This document shows positions 16,682 through 24,099 of a stretch of DNA of 54,566 nt, one piece after another. Position 1 is the stretch's first letter. The number at the start of each line of letters is the position of its first letter. A program made the position numbers and the translations under genes. The notes below the pieces were generated by a model. That model did not search any database and was not told the DNA's origin. It saw nothing but the letters and a program-made list of their open reading frames with translations. Origin of the DNA: an uncultured Prevotella sp. (GTDB taxonomy: Bacteria; Bacteroidota; Bacteroidia; Bacteroidales; Bacteroidaceae); assembly GCA_944321295.1 (NCBI GenBank), contig CALUKU010000022.1:1-54566 (forward strand), read 5' to 3'.

Positions 16682-17920
16682 TGGATTTTTCGCTTTTATA
16701 AAATCTATAACTTTCCTGTTGGCCGCATCCACCTTCTTGCTGTCTGTATTAATGTAAACCATCGTAACTTTGTTGCCTATCGAATGTCCCAACGCCTGCG
16801 AAATTACGTCAACCGGGATATTGCAGTCATTATAAGCTATCGTCGCCCATGAATGGCGCGCCCAATACGATGACAAAAAGTCCCAATATGGCTTATACTT
16901 TATTTTCTGCTTATGATGGGGATCAACCTCCCATGTACCGAAAGTTTTTAACGCCTTGTTAAATCTGGACGTAAAGTTTGTGTGATCTTTGTACCTGTCT
17001 GCAATATCCAATAAATGTGTTTTGCCTTTTCTTTTCTTTAGTATCTCCATGGCTTCTGGTTCTATCTTTATTGAATATATCTTCTTTGTCTTGCTTCTGA
17101 TATAAACAATTCTTCCGTTCTGCATATTCTTGTCTGTCAGTTTGAACAGGTCTACAATGTTTATGCCTATCAGATAGAAGATTAGCATAAACACATCACG
17201 GTATTCCTCCTGCCAAGGAAGTAGCGGCATGGTGGCTATAGTTCTGATGTCTTCTGCGGACAAACTACGTTTCATTGTCTGTGTCGAACGTATCTTGAAT
17301 TTCCTAAATGGATACAAGTCCGTTAGCTCTTCGTCAAGCGCATAGTTGAACACAGCTCTTATGTTCCTAAGATGTATGCTCCTCGCATTTTGAGCTGGTG
17401 AACGTTCTGCCATATAATCATTAAACTCGTTCAGCCATTTCACACTCACGTCCTCAAAGTCCAGACGTTCGGCCATGTCCGTAAATTCACATATACGTTT
17501 CCATGTGGTATCATATATCATCCTTGTCCGTCCTTGCTTAGTTTCAAGGAATTTCTTATATCCTAACGCAAAGCTTCCGTTCCTCTCCTTCTTTTCCTTT
17601 TTACCGTCAAGCCGTTCAAGGATGATGTTCTTTATCTCCGTAATAGTAAGTTTCCGCAACAGTACCTCATTCTCTTCGGATATTCGGCTTATCATTTCCT
17701 GAACGGCATAATACCTGTCTGATATGGCCTTGTCAAAATACGCCTTTTGCGGACAACGCATCACAGCCTGCTTTGACTTGTCCCATAAAGAAGGTGATAT
17801 TTTAATCCCGACAGGTATCAAGGCTGACTTGCCATGACTGGTAAGTGACAACATCATATTAACCGGCGCATCACCGACAGACCGCCGTGTATCCAAATAT
17901 GGCTTTATTGTTATCTTCAT
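16676..17920 (-). CDS. Site-specific tyrosine recombinase (prophage integrase)
   Basis: The start is the ATG at 17920 (MKITIKPYLDTRR); longer frames upstream run through intergenic sequence. 414 residues. The N-terminal arm-binding domain (1-110) begins with the strand typical of Bacteroidetes integrases; the SAM-like core-binding domain spans about 115-210; the catalytic domain spans 215-414. Catalytic positions: N254 stands where Arg I is expected (LIGINIVDLFKL), K277-K280 is the beta-hairpin Lys, R355 lies in YWARHSWAT (with Tyr in place of the first His of HxxR), H379 in LGHS and nucleophile Y389. Loss of Arg I is known for some Bacteroides recombinases such as IntDOT. It lies beside the tRNA 3' half, as expected for the element's integrase. 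Confidence 0.92.
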   Translation of the reverse strand: MKITIKPYLDTRRSVGDAPVNMMLSLTSHGKSALIPVGIKISPSLWDKSKQAVMRCPQKAYFDKAISDRYYAVQEMISRISEENEVLLRKLTITEIKNIILERLDGKKEKKERNGSFALGYKKFLETKQGRTRMIYDTTWKRICEFTDMAERLDFEDVSVKWLNEFNDYMAERSPAQNARSIHLRNIRAVFNYALDEELTDLYPFRKFKIRSTQTMKRSLSAEDIRTIATMPLLPWQEEYRDVFMLIFYLIGINIVDLFKLTDKNMQNGRIVYIRSKTKKIYSIKIEPEAMEILKKRKGKTHLLDIADRYKDHTNFTSRFNKALKTFGTWEVDPHHKQKIKYKPYWDFLSSYWARHSWATIAYNDCNIPVDVISQALGHSIGNKVTMVYINTDSKKVDAANRKVIDFIKAKNPI

Positions 17921-17950
17921 TTCAATGATTTTTCTTTTCCTTCTGCTTAC

Positions 17951-17995
17951 TTGTACAGAAAAATGTGCAGGTATTGTGCAGGTATTTCCGTACAA
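17951..17995. promoter_or_regulatory. Candidate integrase arm-type sites
   Basis: Upstream of the integrase start are two head-to-tail copies of tgtgcaggtat (17964-17974 and 17975-17985), flanked by an inverted TTGTAC (17951-17956) and GTACAA (17990-17995). Direct repeats between int and the attachment core are typical of integrase arm sites; this is inference from layout. Confidence 0.45.
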
Positions 17996-18066
17996 ATATA
18001 CGCAAAAAAGCACAAAAATAGACAAAACCAACGGCTGTTTTTCTCTTAAATAAAACAAAACAAAAA

Positions 18067-18101
18067 GGGTTGAAAACAGCTAAATAACTGATTTTCAACC
18101 C
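18067..18101. terminator. Hairpin between integrase promoter and attachment site
   Basis: Arms gggttgaaaacag (18067-18079) and ctgattttcaaccc (18088-18101) form a stem with an 8-base loop. It may terminate transcription of the adjacent tRNA/lipoprotein side, or be part of the phage attachment region. Confidence 0.5.
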
Positions 18102-18110
18102 CTTATGCTT

Positions 18111-18154
18111 TGGTCGGGATGACTGGACTCGAACCAGCGACCTCACGCCCCCAC
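18111..18154 (-). pseudogene. tRNA-Pro-like 3' half, probable attachment core
   Basis: On the minus strand this reads a T-arm (GCTGG TTCGAGT CCAGT), a 3' acceptor strand CATCCCG, discriminator A and encoded CCA, preceded by AGGTC as variable loop and GCGTG as the 3' half of an anticodon stem. CATCCCG matches the 5' CGGGATG of tRNA-Pro, so tRNA-Pro is the best guess. No D-arm or 5' acceptor lies upstream; instead the lipoprotein frame runs in. Similarity to a tRNA appears to start in the anticodon loop, a common integrase crossover point, so this is most likely an attachment core rather than a functional tRNA. Confidence 0.75.
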
Positions 18155-18355
18155 GGCGCCGCCCACGACGGCTCCGCCCGCCAAGCCGATAAGCGTGCCC
18201 ACGTCGCTCCCGCGCGGACCGCCCGTTATTCCGCCTATGGCCGAGCCTATGACCGAGCCGAACGTTGCGCCCGTCATGGCTCCGCTGCCTGTGTATGTGG
18301 TGCAGCCGCTGAGCAACATCACCGCGCACAGCGACAAGATGACATGTCTTTTCAT
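18143..18355 (-). CDS. Glycine-zipper lipoprotein, probably truncated
   Basis: 70 residues: a signal peptide with lipobox LLSGC (Cys18), then TTYTGSGAMTGATFGSVIGSAIGGITGG and a second GTLIGLAGGAVVGGAVGA, i.e. the GxxxG repeats of a glycine-zipper domain that packs in or on a membrane. Family members I know continue beyond this point with a charged tail. Here the stop TGA lies inside the tRNA-like 3' half, so the last codons come from that sequence. The gene was likely shortened by recombination at the attachment site, or it is an element-borne gene ending there. An AT-rich start region and the 22-bp dyad array lie upstream. Confidence 0.65.
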   Translation of the reverse strand: MKRHVILSLCAVMLLSGCTTYTGSGAMTGATFGSVIGSAIGGITGGPRGSDVGTLIGLAGGAVVGGAVGA

Positions 18356-18579
18356 AACCGCCTCCTTATTTTATTGCAGGCAAAGTTACTGATTATATCG
18401 GTAAACGGGCGTGTAAAAACCTCTAAATATGATAGGGGAACCCCTAAATTAAGTGAAGAGTGCGGCCCTGGCGGGGCAATAAGCTGACGCCCGCGCCCGC
18501 CCGCCTTGCCCCGTGTTGCCGCCCGTTCTTTCCGTGGTTTTGCGCCGCCGTCGTAACACGTTGATATCCAACGTGTTGC

Positions 18580-18660
18580 AAAAGCTTGCCTTTTGAGGCA
18601 CAAGAGGTAAGCTTTTACGACGCAATAGGTAACCTTTCGCATTGTAAAAGGTGGCCTCTT
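18580..18660. repeat. 22-bp-phased dyad array, locus 1
   Basis: Four 15-bp dyads of the form aaaagg-nnn-ccttt at 18580-18594, 18602-18616, 18624-18638 and 18646-18660. Their centres (18587, 18609, 18631, 18653) are exactly 22 bases apart. A further palindrome, acacgttg-atatc-caacgtgt, is centred at 18566, and a catcc...ggatg hairpin follows. The array lies between the lipoprotein start and the peptidase promoter. See the finding on these arrays. Confidence 0.85.
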
Positions 18661-18736
18661 GGGGTCATCCGCAAATCTGTTTGGATGCAATGATACGCTT
18701 ATGAGCGGTCACGTGCTAAATAACGCATCCCTAAGG

Positions 18737-18845
18737 TAGGGACATAATTTATTATGTCCGCACGCCACGGAGGGGCGTATCCTTAGAGCGTCACTAATAA
18801 AATACGTTTCTTCGAAACGTGCGGACATAATAAATTATGTCCCTA
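18737..18845. repeat. MITE-like element A, copy 1 (perfect 28-bp terminal inverted repeats)
   Basis: A 109-bp element whose ends are perfect 28-bp inverted repeats (18737-18764 and 18818-18845). Each end contains the palindrome GGACATAATTTATTATGTCC. The interior holds a second palindrome, CGTTTCTTCGAAACG. There is no coding capacity. A second copy lies in inverse orientation at 37504-37604, and similarity between the two loci extends outward to about 18662 and 37682. Confidence 0.85.
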
Positions 18846-18852
18846 CAAAGTT

Positions 18853-18987
18853 CTGCGCCTTTTATTGTTGTTTGAATGTAAGATTGAATTTACATCCAAT
18901 GAAATTGCGGATGAACCTGGTTTGTCGCAGGCGGAAAAGGTGTTACGGATGCGCATTTTACAAGTTTTAAGAGAAATGGAGGCATAA
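18853..18987 (+). pseudogene. C-terminal fragment of a degraded gene
   Basis: A frame ending TAA at 18985-18987 reads IEFTSNEIADEPGLSQAEKV followed by LRMRILQVLREMEA, a soluble helical sequence with coding character. No start codon is found, and the frame runs back into the MITE-like element that ends at 18845. It looks like the tail of a gene cut by that element. The parent gene is not recognised. Confidence 0.4.
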
Positions 18988-19026
18988 TTTGGCGGCATAA
19001 TGTAATGTTTTGTCAATAAAAAAGAC

Positions 19027-19034
19027 TATTTTTG
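19027..19034 (+). promoter_or_regulatory. -7 element for the C1B peptidase gene
   Basis: TATTTTTG fits TAnnTTTG and lies 25 bases before the ATG. A TTTG occurs at 19009-19012 but only 14 bases away, shorter than the usual 19, so the upstream element is uncertain. Confidence 0.45.
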
Positions 19035-19059
19035 CCCGCAGAAAATAAATCTAATCAAA

Positions 19060-20475
19060 ATGACGACTACAAGAACTTACATTATGTCGGGCTTGCTGCT
19101 TGCGGCCTTGTCGCTGCCGTGCCATGCAAAGACCGACGACGGAGGCATATCAAAGGATATGCTCACAGAGATTAAGCAGGCCCAGCAGCGCACGCCGGCC
19201 GACCGCGCCTTGTTCAACGCCTTGGCCGCCAACAGCATTGACGCGCTGGCCGTCAACCAGGCCAACAAGGGCCCCGTTGACTCTTACTTCAGCGTGGAAA
19301 CGCCGCAGCAGAGCATACACGACCAGAAGCAGAGCGGACGCTGCTGGATGTTCAGCGGCTTCAACGTGATGCGTTCGGCCTTCGCGCAGCGTACTGATTC
19401 GCTCGTCGTAGACCTGTCGCACGACTATCTGTTCTTCTGGGACCAGCTGGAGAAGTCGAACCTCTTCCTGCAGGGCGTCATCGACTGCGCCGACAAGCCC
19501 ATCGACGACGAGCGTGTGCGCTTCTTCTTCAAGAGCCCCATTAACGACGGCGGTACTTACTGCGGCGTAGTTGACCTCGTGGCGAAATACGGACTCGTGC
19601 CTTCTGAGATAATGCCCGAAACTTATTCGAGCGACAACACGTCAAAGGTGGCAAGCCTGCTGAAGTCGAAGCTGCGCGAGTTCGGTCTGCAGCTGCGCGA
19701 CATGGTGGCAAAAGGCAAGAGCAAGGCCGACGTCAAGGCCGAGAAGACGCGCATGCTCGCCACCGTTTACCGCATGCTGGCGCTTACCATGGGCGAGCCT
19801 CCTACGGAGTTCACCTATGCCTTCAAGAACAAGGACGGACGCACCGTGACCGAGGCTAAGAAGTACAACCCCGTGACGTTCGCCGCCGAGATACTTGACG
19901 GCAAGCCGCTCAAAGGCTCGTTCATAATGGTGATGAACGACCCGCGCCGCGAGTATTACAAGACTTACGAGATTGAATATGACCGCCACACGTATGACGG
20001 CACTAACTGGAAATACCTCAACCTGCCGATGGAAGACATCGCCAAGATGGCCATCGCCTCGCTGAAGGACGGCATAAAGCTTTACAGCTCGTATGACGTG
20101 GCTAAGTTCCTCGACCGCAAGCGCGGTTATTGCGACATTAATAATTACGACTACGGCTCGCTATTCGGCACGACGTTCGGCATGGACAAGGCTCAGCGCA
20201 TCATGACATACGACAGCGGCTCGACCCACGCCATGACCCTCACGGCCGTCGACCTTGACAAGGACGGCAAGCCGGTGATGTGGAAGGTGGAGAACAGCTG
20301 GGGCCCCGACTACGGCCACAAGGGCTGTCTCGTGATGACCGACGAATGGTTCAACGAGTTCATGTTCCGCCTCGTTATCGACAAGAAGTACGTTCCCGCA
20401 GACATTATGAAGCAGTATGAGCAGAAGCCCGTCATGGTTATGCCCGAGGATCCGCTCTTCCTGCCGGACGAATAG
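19060..20475 (+). CDS. Secreted papain-like cysteine peptidase, C1B (bleomycin hydrolase/aminopeptidase C) type
   Basis: 471 residues. The N-terminal signal peptide ends at about residue 23 (LLLAALSLPCHAKTDD). The catalytic triad is visible: Cys95 in QSGRCWMFSGFNVMRS, His390 in GSTHAMTLTAVD and Asn412 in KVENSWGPDYGHKG, the C1B order and spacing. Family members trim peptides from the N-terminus as oligomers, with the C-terminus in the active site; this one is predicted to act in the periplasm. A mature length of about 450 residues matches the family. It is monocistronic, with a perfect hairpin terminator downstream (20541-20590) and a GC-rich repeat just after the stop. Confidence 0.92.
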   Translation: MTTTRTYIMSGLLLAALSLPCHAKTDDGGISKDMLTEIKQAQQRTPADRALFNALAANSIDALAVNQANKGPVDSYFSVETPQQSIHDQKQSGRCWMFSGFNVMRSAFAQRTDSLVVDLSHDYLFFWDQLEKSNLFLQGVIDCADKPIDDERVRFFFKSPINDGGTYCGVVDLVAKYGLVPSEIMPETYSSDNTSKVASLLKSKLREFGLQLRDMVAKGKSKADVKAEKTRMLATVYRMLALTMGEPPTEFTYAFKNKDGRTVTEAKKYNPVTFAAEILDGKPLKGSFIMVMNDPRREYYKTYEIEYDRHTYDGTNWKYLNLPMEDIAKMAIASLKDGIKLYSSYDVAKFLDRKRGYCDINNYDYGSLFGTTFGMDKAQRIMTYDSGSTHAMTLTAVDLDKDGKPVMWKVENSWGPDYGHKGCLVMTDEWFNEFMFRLVIDKKYVPADIMKQYEQKPVMVMPEDPLFLPDE

Positions 20476-20479
20476 AAAC

Positions 20480-20513
20480 CAACCTCCATCCCTCCGGAAG
20501 GGAGGGGGTTGAT
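20480..20513. repeat. GC-rich hairpin repeat downstream of the C1B peptidase
   Basis: ccaacctccatccctccgga continues as agggagggggttga: a chromosomal copy, 5 bases after the stop codon. Confidence 0.7.
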
Positions 20514-20540
20514 GTGTTTCGCTGTTTTTCTTGATATTTA

Positions 20541-20590
20541 TAAAATGAACGTGGGAGAAAGCCAAATTACTTTCTCCCACGTTCATTTTA
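20541..20590. terminator. Bidirectional terminator between peptidase and ddh
   Basis: A perfect 21-bp stem, taaaatgaacgtgggagaaa plus g (20541-20561) against its complement (20570-20590), with an 8-base loop and A/T-rich ends on both sides, between convergent genes. Confidence 0.92.
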
Positions 20591-20635
20591 TTTTGTATGT
20601 CAGCAAAACGTTGACGTTACCCGCAAAAGCATTTT

Positions 20636-20672
20636 AAGCTCCCTCCATTCGGGAGGGTTGGGGTGGGGCTTT
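20636..20672. repeat. GC-rich hairpin repeat at the ddh stop
   Basis: aagctccctccattcgggag continues as ggttggggtggggcttt: a chromosomal copy running up to the ddh stop codon. Confidence 0.75.
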
Positions 20673-21570
20673 ACACCAGGTGTGCCACCCATTCGTCCCT
20701 ATCGCCGGGCAGGAGGTCGACAACCGGTATTTCAATCATGGTGTAGCAGCCTGGCTGCTGGCGCATTGATGCGCGTGCTACGTTGACGAGCACCTGCGCG
20801 GTGAGCGCGGGGTTGTTAATGCTCATGTTGAACTCGAAGCGCTGGTTCTGCGTCTTTCCGCTCACGCCCTTGCGCACGAGGTTCACTCCGTGGCCCATAT
20901 CCTTAACGGCGTCGACGCTCGGCACCTCGATGACATATGTTTCGTCGGAAGCGAAGTAGGGGTCGGCCTTTACGGCTTTCGTCACTTCCTCGAGGCTTGC
21001 GCCGTCTTCCAGCTCAACGTAAACCATGCGGCGGTGTATGCCTTCGCCCTTGGGGATGGTTACGGAGAGCGCGTTCTTCACGCCGGCTTTTGAGCGCACG
21101 CACACAGAGTGGCCCATGCTCATGCCGGGGCCGAAGTTCGTATAGCTGAGTCCTTTGGGCGCGAGGCTCTCAAGCAGCGTGCGTACCACGCTGTCCGAGC
21201 CCGGGTCCCATCCGGCCGATATTATCGCCACGCGGCCGTGCTCCTTGCAAATCTTCATGAGGTTTGCGCGGTATTGGCTTATGCCCGTGTGGATGTCATA
21301 GCTGTCAACCGTGTTAATGCCCAGCGGAAGGATTTTTGCAGCATACTCCTCACAGCTTCTTGTCGGCGTCGCGAGTATCGCCACGTCAACGTCTTTCAGC
21401 TCGGTTATGTCCTTAACGACGTCATATTGCGCCAGTTCGGCGGGCTTGTTCTCGGCACCGTGGCGCCTTACGATGCCCGCAATCTCGAAGTCTTCAGCGG
21501 CTTCGAGCGCCTCAACGGTGAACTTACCGATGTTGCCGTAGCCTACTACGGCCGCTCTAATCTTCTTCAT
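20671..21570 (-). CDS. ddh: meso-diaminopimelate D-dehydrogenase
   Basis: 299 residues. It catalyses NADP-dependent interconversion of tetrahydrodipicolinate and meso-diaminopimelate, a one-step branch of lysine and peptidoglycan precursor synthesis. An N-terminal Rossmann motif GYGNIG is at 10-15. Family signatures follow: ATPTRSCEEYA, VDSYDIHTGISQYR, AIISAGWDPGSDSVVRTL, YTNFGPGMSMGHSV and, near the C-terminus, NPALTAQVLVNVARASMRQ. The length is the family norm. It is monocistronic on the minus strand; a -7 element TATCTTTG is at 21617-21610. The stop codon touches a GC-rich hairpin repeat (20636-20672). Confidence 0.96.
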   Translation of the reverse strand: MKKIRAAVVGYGNIGKFTVEALEAAEDFEIAGIVRRHGAENKPAELAQYDVVKDITELKDVDVAILATPTRSCEEYAAKILPLGINTVDSYDIHTGISQYRANLMKICKEHGRVAIISAGWDPGSDSVVRTLLESLAPKGLSYTNFGPGMSMGHSVCVRSKAGVKNALSVTIPKGEGIHRRMVYVELEDGASLEEVTKAVKADPYFASDETYVIEVPSVDAVKDMGHGVNLVRKGVSGKTQNQRFEFNMSINNPALTAQVLVNVARASMRQQPGCYTMIEIPVVDLLPGDRDEWVAHLV

Positions 21571-21609
21571 ATTCTAACAAATGTTTAATTGGTCTGTTGC
21601 TTTTGCGTG

Positions 21610-21617
21610 CAAAGATA
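21610..21617 (-). promoter_or_regulatory. -7 element for ddh
   Basis: On the minus strand TATCTTTG, a perfect TAnnTTTG, lies 40 bases upstream of the ddh start codon. No clear TTTG is seen 19 bases further upstream. Confidence 0.55.
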
Positions 21618-21748
21618 ATGTAAAATAGGTAAATAATAGCATTTTTGTTATTATAACAAATGTAAAATAAGACAATTGTAGCGGTATGCGCCTGCGCATT
21701 GTCAAATGTATTTACTTTACGTAATTGGATGTTTAACCTTATTTAAGC

Positions 21749-21786
21749 TTTCGGGGGGGGTAAATTAGAACTTTTTTATATATTTG
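21749..21786 (+). promoter_or_regulatory. Promoter-like sequence with G8 tract in the spacer
   Basis: TATATTTG at 21779-21786 fits a -7 element. Upstream, a TTTC (21749-21752) resembling the -33 box is followed at once by eight G (21753-21760), giving a 26-base spacer instead of about 19. Length change of the G tract would alter the spacing. A perfect palindrome AAAGCAAGGCCTTGCTTT follows about 30 bases later. Confidence 0.45.
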
Positions 21787-21933
21787 CAACCGACAAATAT
21801 ATTAATCAACATTAAAGCAAGGCCTTGCTTTCACGGCAGGCTTTTTCGGCGTCTGCAGCGCGGAGCGGTGCCCGTAATCGGAGAACCAACATAAACAAAT
21901 ATATATAACACGAACATTGGAAGTGCAGTTTTT

Positions 21934-21984
21934 TATGCCGTAACGTCGGTGCCGTCATGGGATAGGGCGCGGCGTTACGGCATA
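21934..21984. repeat. Inverted repeat in the 21571-22324 gap
   Basis: tatgccgtaacg (21934-21945) and its perfect complement (21973-21984) could form a 12-bp stem. The 750-base gap around it contains no convincing gene; a 93-codon minus-strand frame there has no family features. Confidence 0.5.
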
Positions 21985-22177
21985 ATGATGTGTTGCCGTC
22001 GGGTGTTGGCATGAGTTGTGCGGTGTGTCGCCCGGGCGTCATATGAGTGTCGACGTTTACCGTTTTGTGTGTTTCATTGTTATTAAATGCCACATTATTG
22101 TCCTTATTTTCGGTGATAAACGGATTTGTGTTAATATAATTTAACCATTGTATAAATCTGCCATTAAATATTTTTTA

Positions 22178-22185
22178 TACTTTTG
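22178..22185 (+). promoter_or_regulatory. -7 element for the lipoprotein/DUF5723-like operon
   Basis: TACTTTTG fits TAnnTTTG. It lies about 140 bases before the first start codon, in very AT-rich sequence, implying a leader of about 130 bases. No clear -33 TTTG is seen. Confidence 0.4.
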
Positions 22186-22324
22186 CAAAAAAATTAATTT
22201 TAAAAAGTTTAAGCCAACATTAATAAATTAAAATAAGTCTGTTTTGCGTCCGAGCGTATGAATTTGTCATACGTGTGGAAGTGTTAAGAATGTAAATGTA
22301 CAACTTAATTATAAAATATGACTA

Positions 22325-24085
22325 ATGGATTTTAATCGTTTTAAATCTTTCTTCCTGCCTTGCGTGGCAATGGCGGGAATGTTCGCGTTGTCGGGTTGCA
22401 CTGACAGTGACTACGACTTCAACGAAATTGACGCGACGATGGGCTTCGGAAGCGACGGACTTACGCTTCCCGTTAACTCCACCGACACAATCAAGCTGGC
22501 TGACGTGCTCGAACTTGACGGCAGCGATTGCGTCGTTGAGAAATCTAACGGCGACTATGTTTTCGAGCAGACGGGCGAAACGGTCGACCCCGTATACCCT
22601 GAGATTGACAAGATTACGGTGTCTAAATGGGGAGAGCCGCAGGAAGGCGAAATCGTGCTTAAGGTTGTGCCCATACCCGGTGGCACGGGCTTTACGATAT
22701 CAGCCGAGGGCGACGCCCAGACGTTTACTTATTCGGGCGACAAGCCCGCCGAGGTGAAGAGCCTTTCATATGTAGGCACTGACGCCACGATGCGCCTTAC
22801 GGTCAGCTTCCCGGCGGAGTTGAGCAGCGCAGTAAGCTCAATCAGCAACCTTACGATGCAACTGCCTGCTTATATGGATATAAGCAATGTGACTGCGTCG
22901 ACCGCGTGCACCGTCAGCGGCTCTACGCTCGTGTTCGCCAATATTCCGACAAGCAGGAACCTTACGGTTTCGGCCAATATAACAGGTCTTGACTTCAAGG
23001 CTTCAGACAAGTCGCTCGGCAGCGTAGCCATAGCCGGCGACAAGGTCGACATGTCAGGCACGATACGTGTTGCCGTAACGGCCACCGTTAACGGAGGAGC
23101 CGGCGTGACGGCTGTCGACGGCGCTAGGATACGCAGCTCTTTCACGATGGACGACATTGTAGTTGAGAACGCCAGGGGCGTATTCGACCCTGAAATCAAC
23201 CTTGACGATCTCGGCAGCGTCGACATAACCGGTGTGCCCGAATTCCTTACCGACGGCGACGTGTGGGTTGACCTTTACAACCCTGTAATCAACCTCTCGG
23301 TGTCTAATGATATGGCCGTAGGGGGCGTAATAAGCGGTACGATAACATCGTATAAGGACGGAGTCAAGCTTAAGAGCATTGACGTTAGCGACATACCCGT
23401 CAAACCGTCGGGCACCACCAAGGTGTGCATCTGCCGCAGGAAGGACGGTATCAACATCGCCGAGTATGACGTCGTGCGCGATTACGCAGACCTGTCAGAG
23501 CTGATAAGGGAAATCCCCGACAGGATAACTTTCTCTGCGAGCGCACGTGCCGATGCGTCAAAGGAAAGCACGTTCGAGCTTGGCCGTCAGTACACCGTCC
23601 AGCCTGAATACTCGTTCACGGCCCCGATCATGTTCGACCAGAACGCAAGCATCGTTTATAAGGATACCATCGACGGATGGCATGAGGACATCGAGGACTT
23701 CGAACTTGCCGAAGGCTCTTACATCAACCTTACCACTACGATTGAAAACCGCGTGCCGGCTTACCTCAACGTAGACGTAACACCCATCGACGTTGACGGC
23801 AACGCAATGGGCAGCGACGAGATATCCGTAGAAGTAAGCAACAGCGTGCTGGCTTCGGGCGACGGCGAGAACTCTACCGAAACGCCGCTCTCAGTAGACA
23901 TCAAGCAGAACAAGGACGGTGCGCTCAGCCGTCTTGACGGCCTCGTGTTCCACGTGTCGGCCAAGGCTTCGGAGGACGGCCAGAAGCCTGTTACAGGCGT
24001 TACGCTCAACGCCCGCAAGCACTTCCTCATAGCGCGTGACATCAAAGTGAAATTCGTAGGAACCGTCATCGGCGACTTCAACTAA
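22325..24085 (+). CDS. Large surface lipoprotein of unknown function
   Basis: 586 residues. Signal peptide with lipobox ALSGC (Cys25), followed by acidic residues (TDSDYDFNEID), which in Bacteroidetes is compatible with surface export. The rest is beta-rich with immunoglobulin-like strand patterns (for example VSFPAELSSAVSSISNLTMQ and VDLYNPVINLSVSND), suggesting several stacked beta domains. No catalytic motif is visible. It is followed after only 14 bases by a predicted outer-membrane barrel gene, so the two products probably form a pair in the outer membrane. The coding sequence has the GC level of the chromosome. I do not know the family. Confidence 0.75.
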   Translation: MDFNRFKSFFLPCVAMAGMFALSGCTDSDYDFNEIDATMGFGSDGLTLPVNSTDTIKLADVLELDGSDCVVEKSNGDYVFEQTGETVDPVYPEIDKITVSKWGEPQEGEIVLKVVPIPGGTGFTISAEGDAQTFTYSGDKPAEVKSLSYVGTDATMRLTVSFPAELSSAVSSISNLTMQLPAYMDISNVTASTACTVSGSTLVFANIPTSRNLTVSANITGLDFKASDKSLGSVAIAGDKVDMSGTIRVAVTATVNGGAGVTAVDGARIRSSFTMDDIVVENARGVFDPEINLDDLGSVDITGVPEFLTDGDVWVDLYNPVINLSVSNDMAVGGVISGTITSYKDGVKLKSIDVSDIPVKPSGTTKVCICRRKDGINIAEYDVVRDYADLSELIREIPDRITFSASARADASKESTFELGRQYTVQPEYSFTAPIMFDQNASIVYKDTIDGWHEDIEDFELAEGSYINLTTTIENRVPAYLNVDVTPIDVDGNAMGSDEISVEVSNSVLASGDGENSTETPLSVDIKQNKDGALSRLDGLVFHVSAKASEDGQKPVTGVTLNARKHFLIARDIKVKFVGTVIGDFN

Positions 24086-24099
24086 CCATCAAACACCTA

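Larger units (their letters stand above)
1..18110. mobile_element. Prophage, right-hand part (left end outside window)
   Basis: Terminase, capsid-like, scaffold-like, receptor-binding fibre, holin, amidase and a tyrosine recombinase lie together and are bounded on the right by a tRNA 3' half. Morphogenesis and lysis genes run leftward from 12581; the terminase operon runs rightward from 12886; the integrase converges on it. No repressor, replication gene, portal, tape measure or tail tube is visible, so either they lie left of base 1 or the element is incomplete. The order and the absence of long-tail genes fit a short-tailed phage, but this is inference. Confidence 0.9.

Noticed and set aside
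18110-18487. Plus-strand open frame beginning MVGMTGLEPATSRP
   Set aside because: This is the usual spurious translation of the antisense of a tRNA 3' half followed by the antisense of the lipoprotein gene.
18580-18660. Possible CRISPR array
   Set aside because: The repeated units are 15-bp diverged dyads with 7-base spacers and a 22-base period, far from CRISPR repeat and spacer sizes, and no cas genes are present.
21812-22093. 93-codon minus-strand frame in the ddh-lipoprotein gap
   Set aside because: No promoter, no family resemblance, biased composition; the stretch is better explained by inverted repeats.
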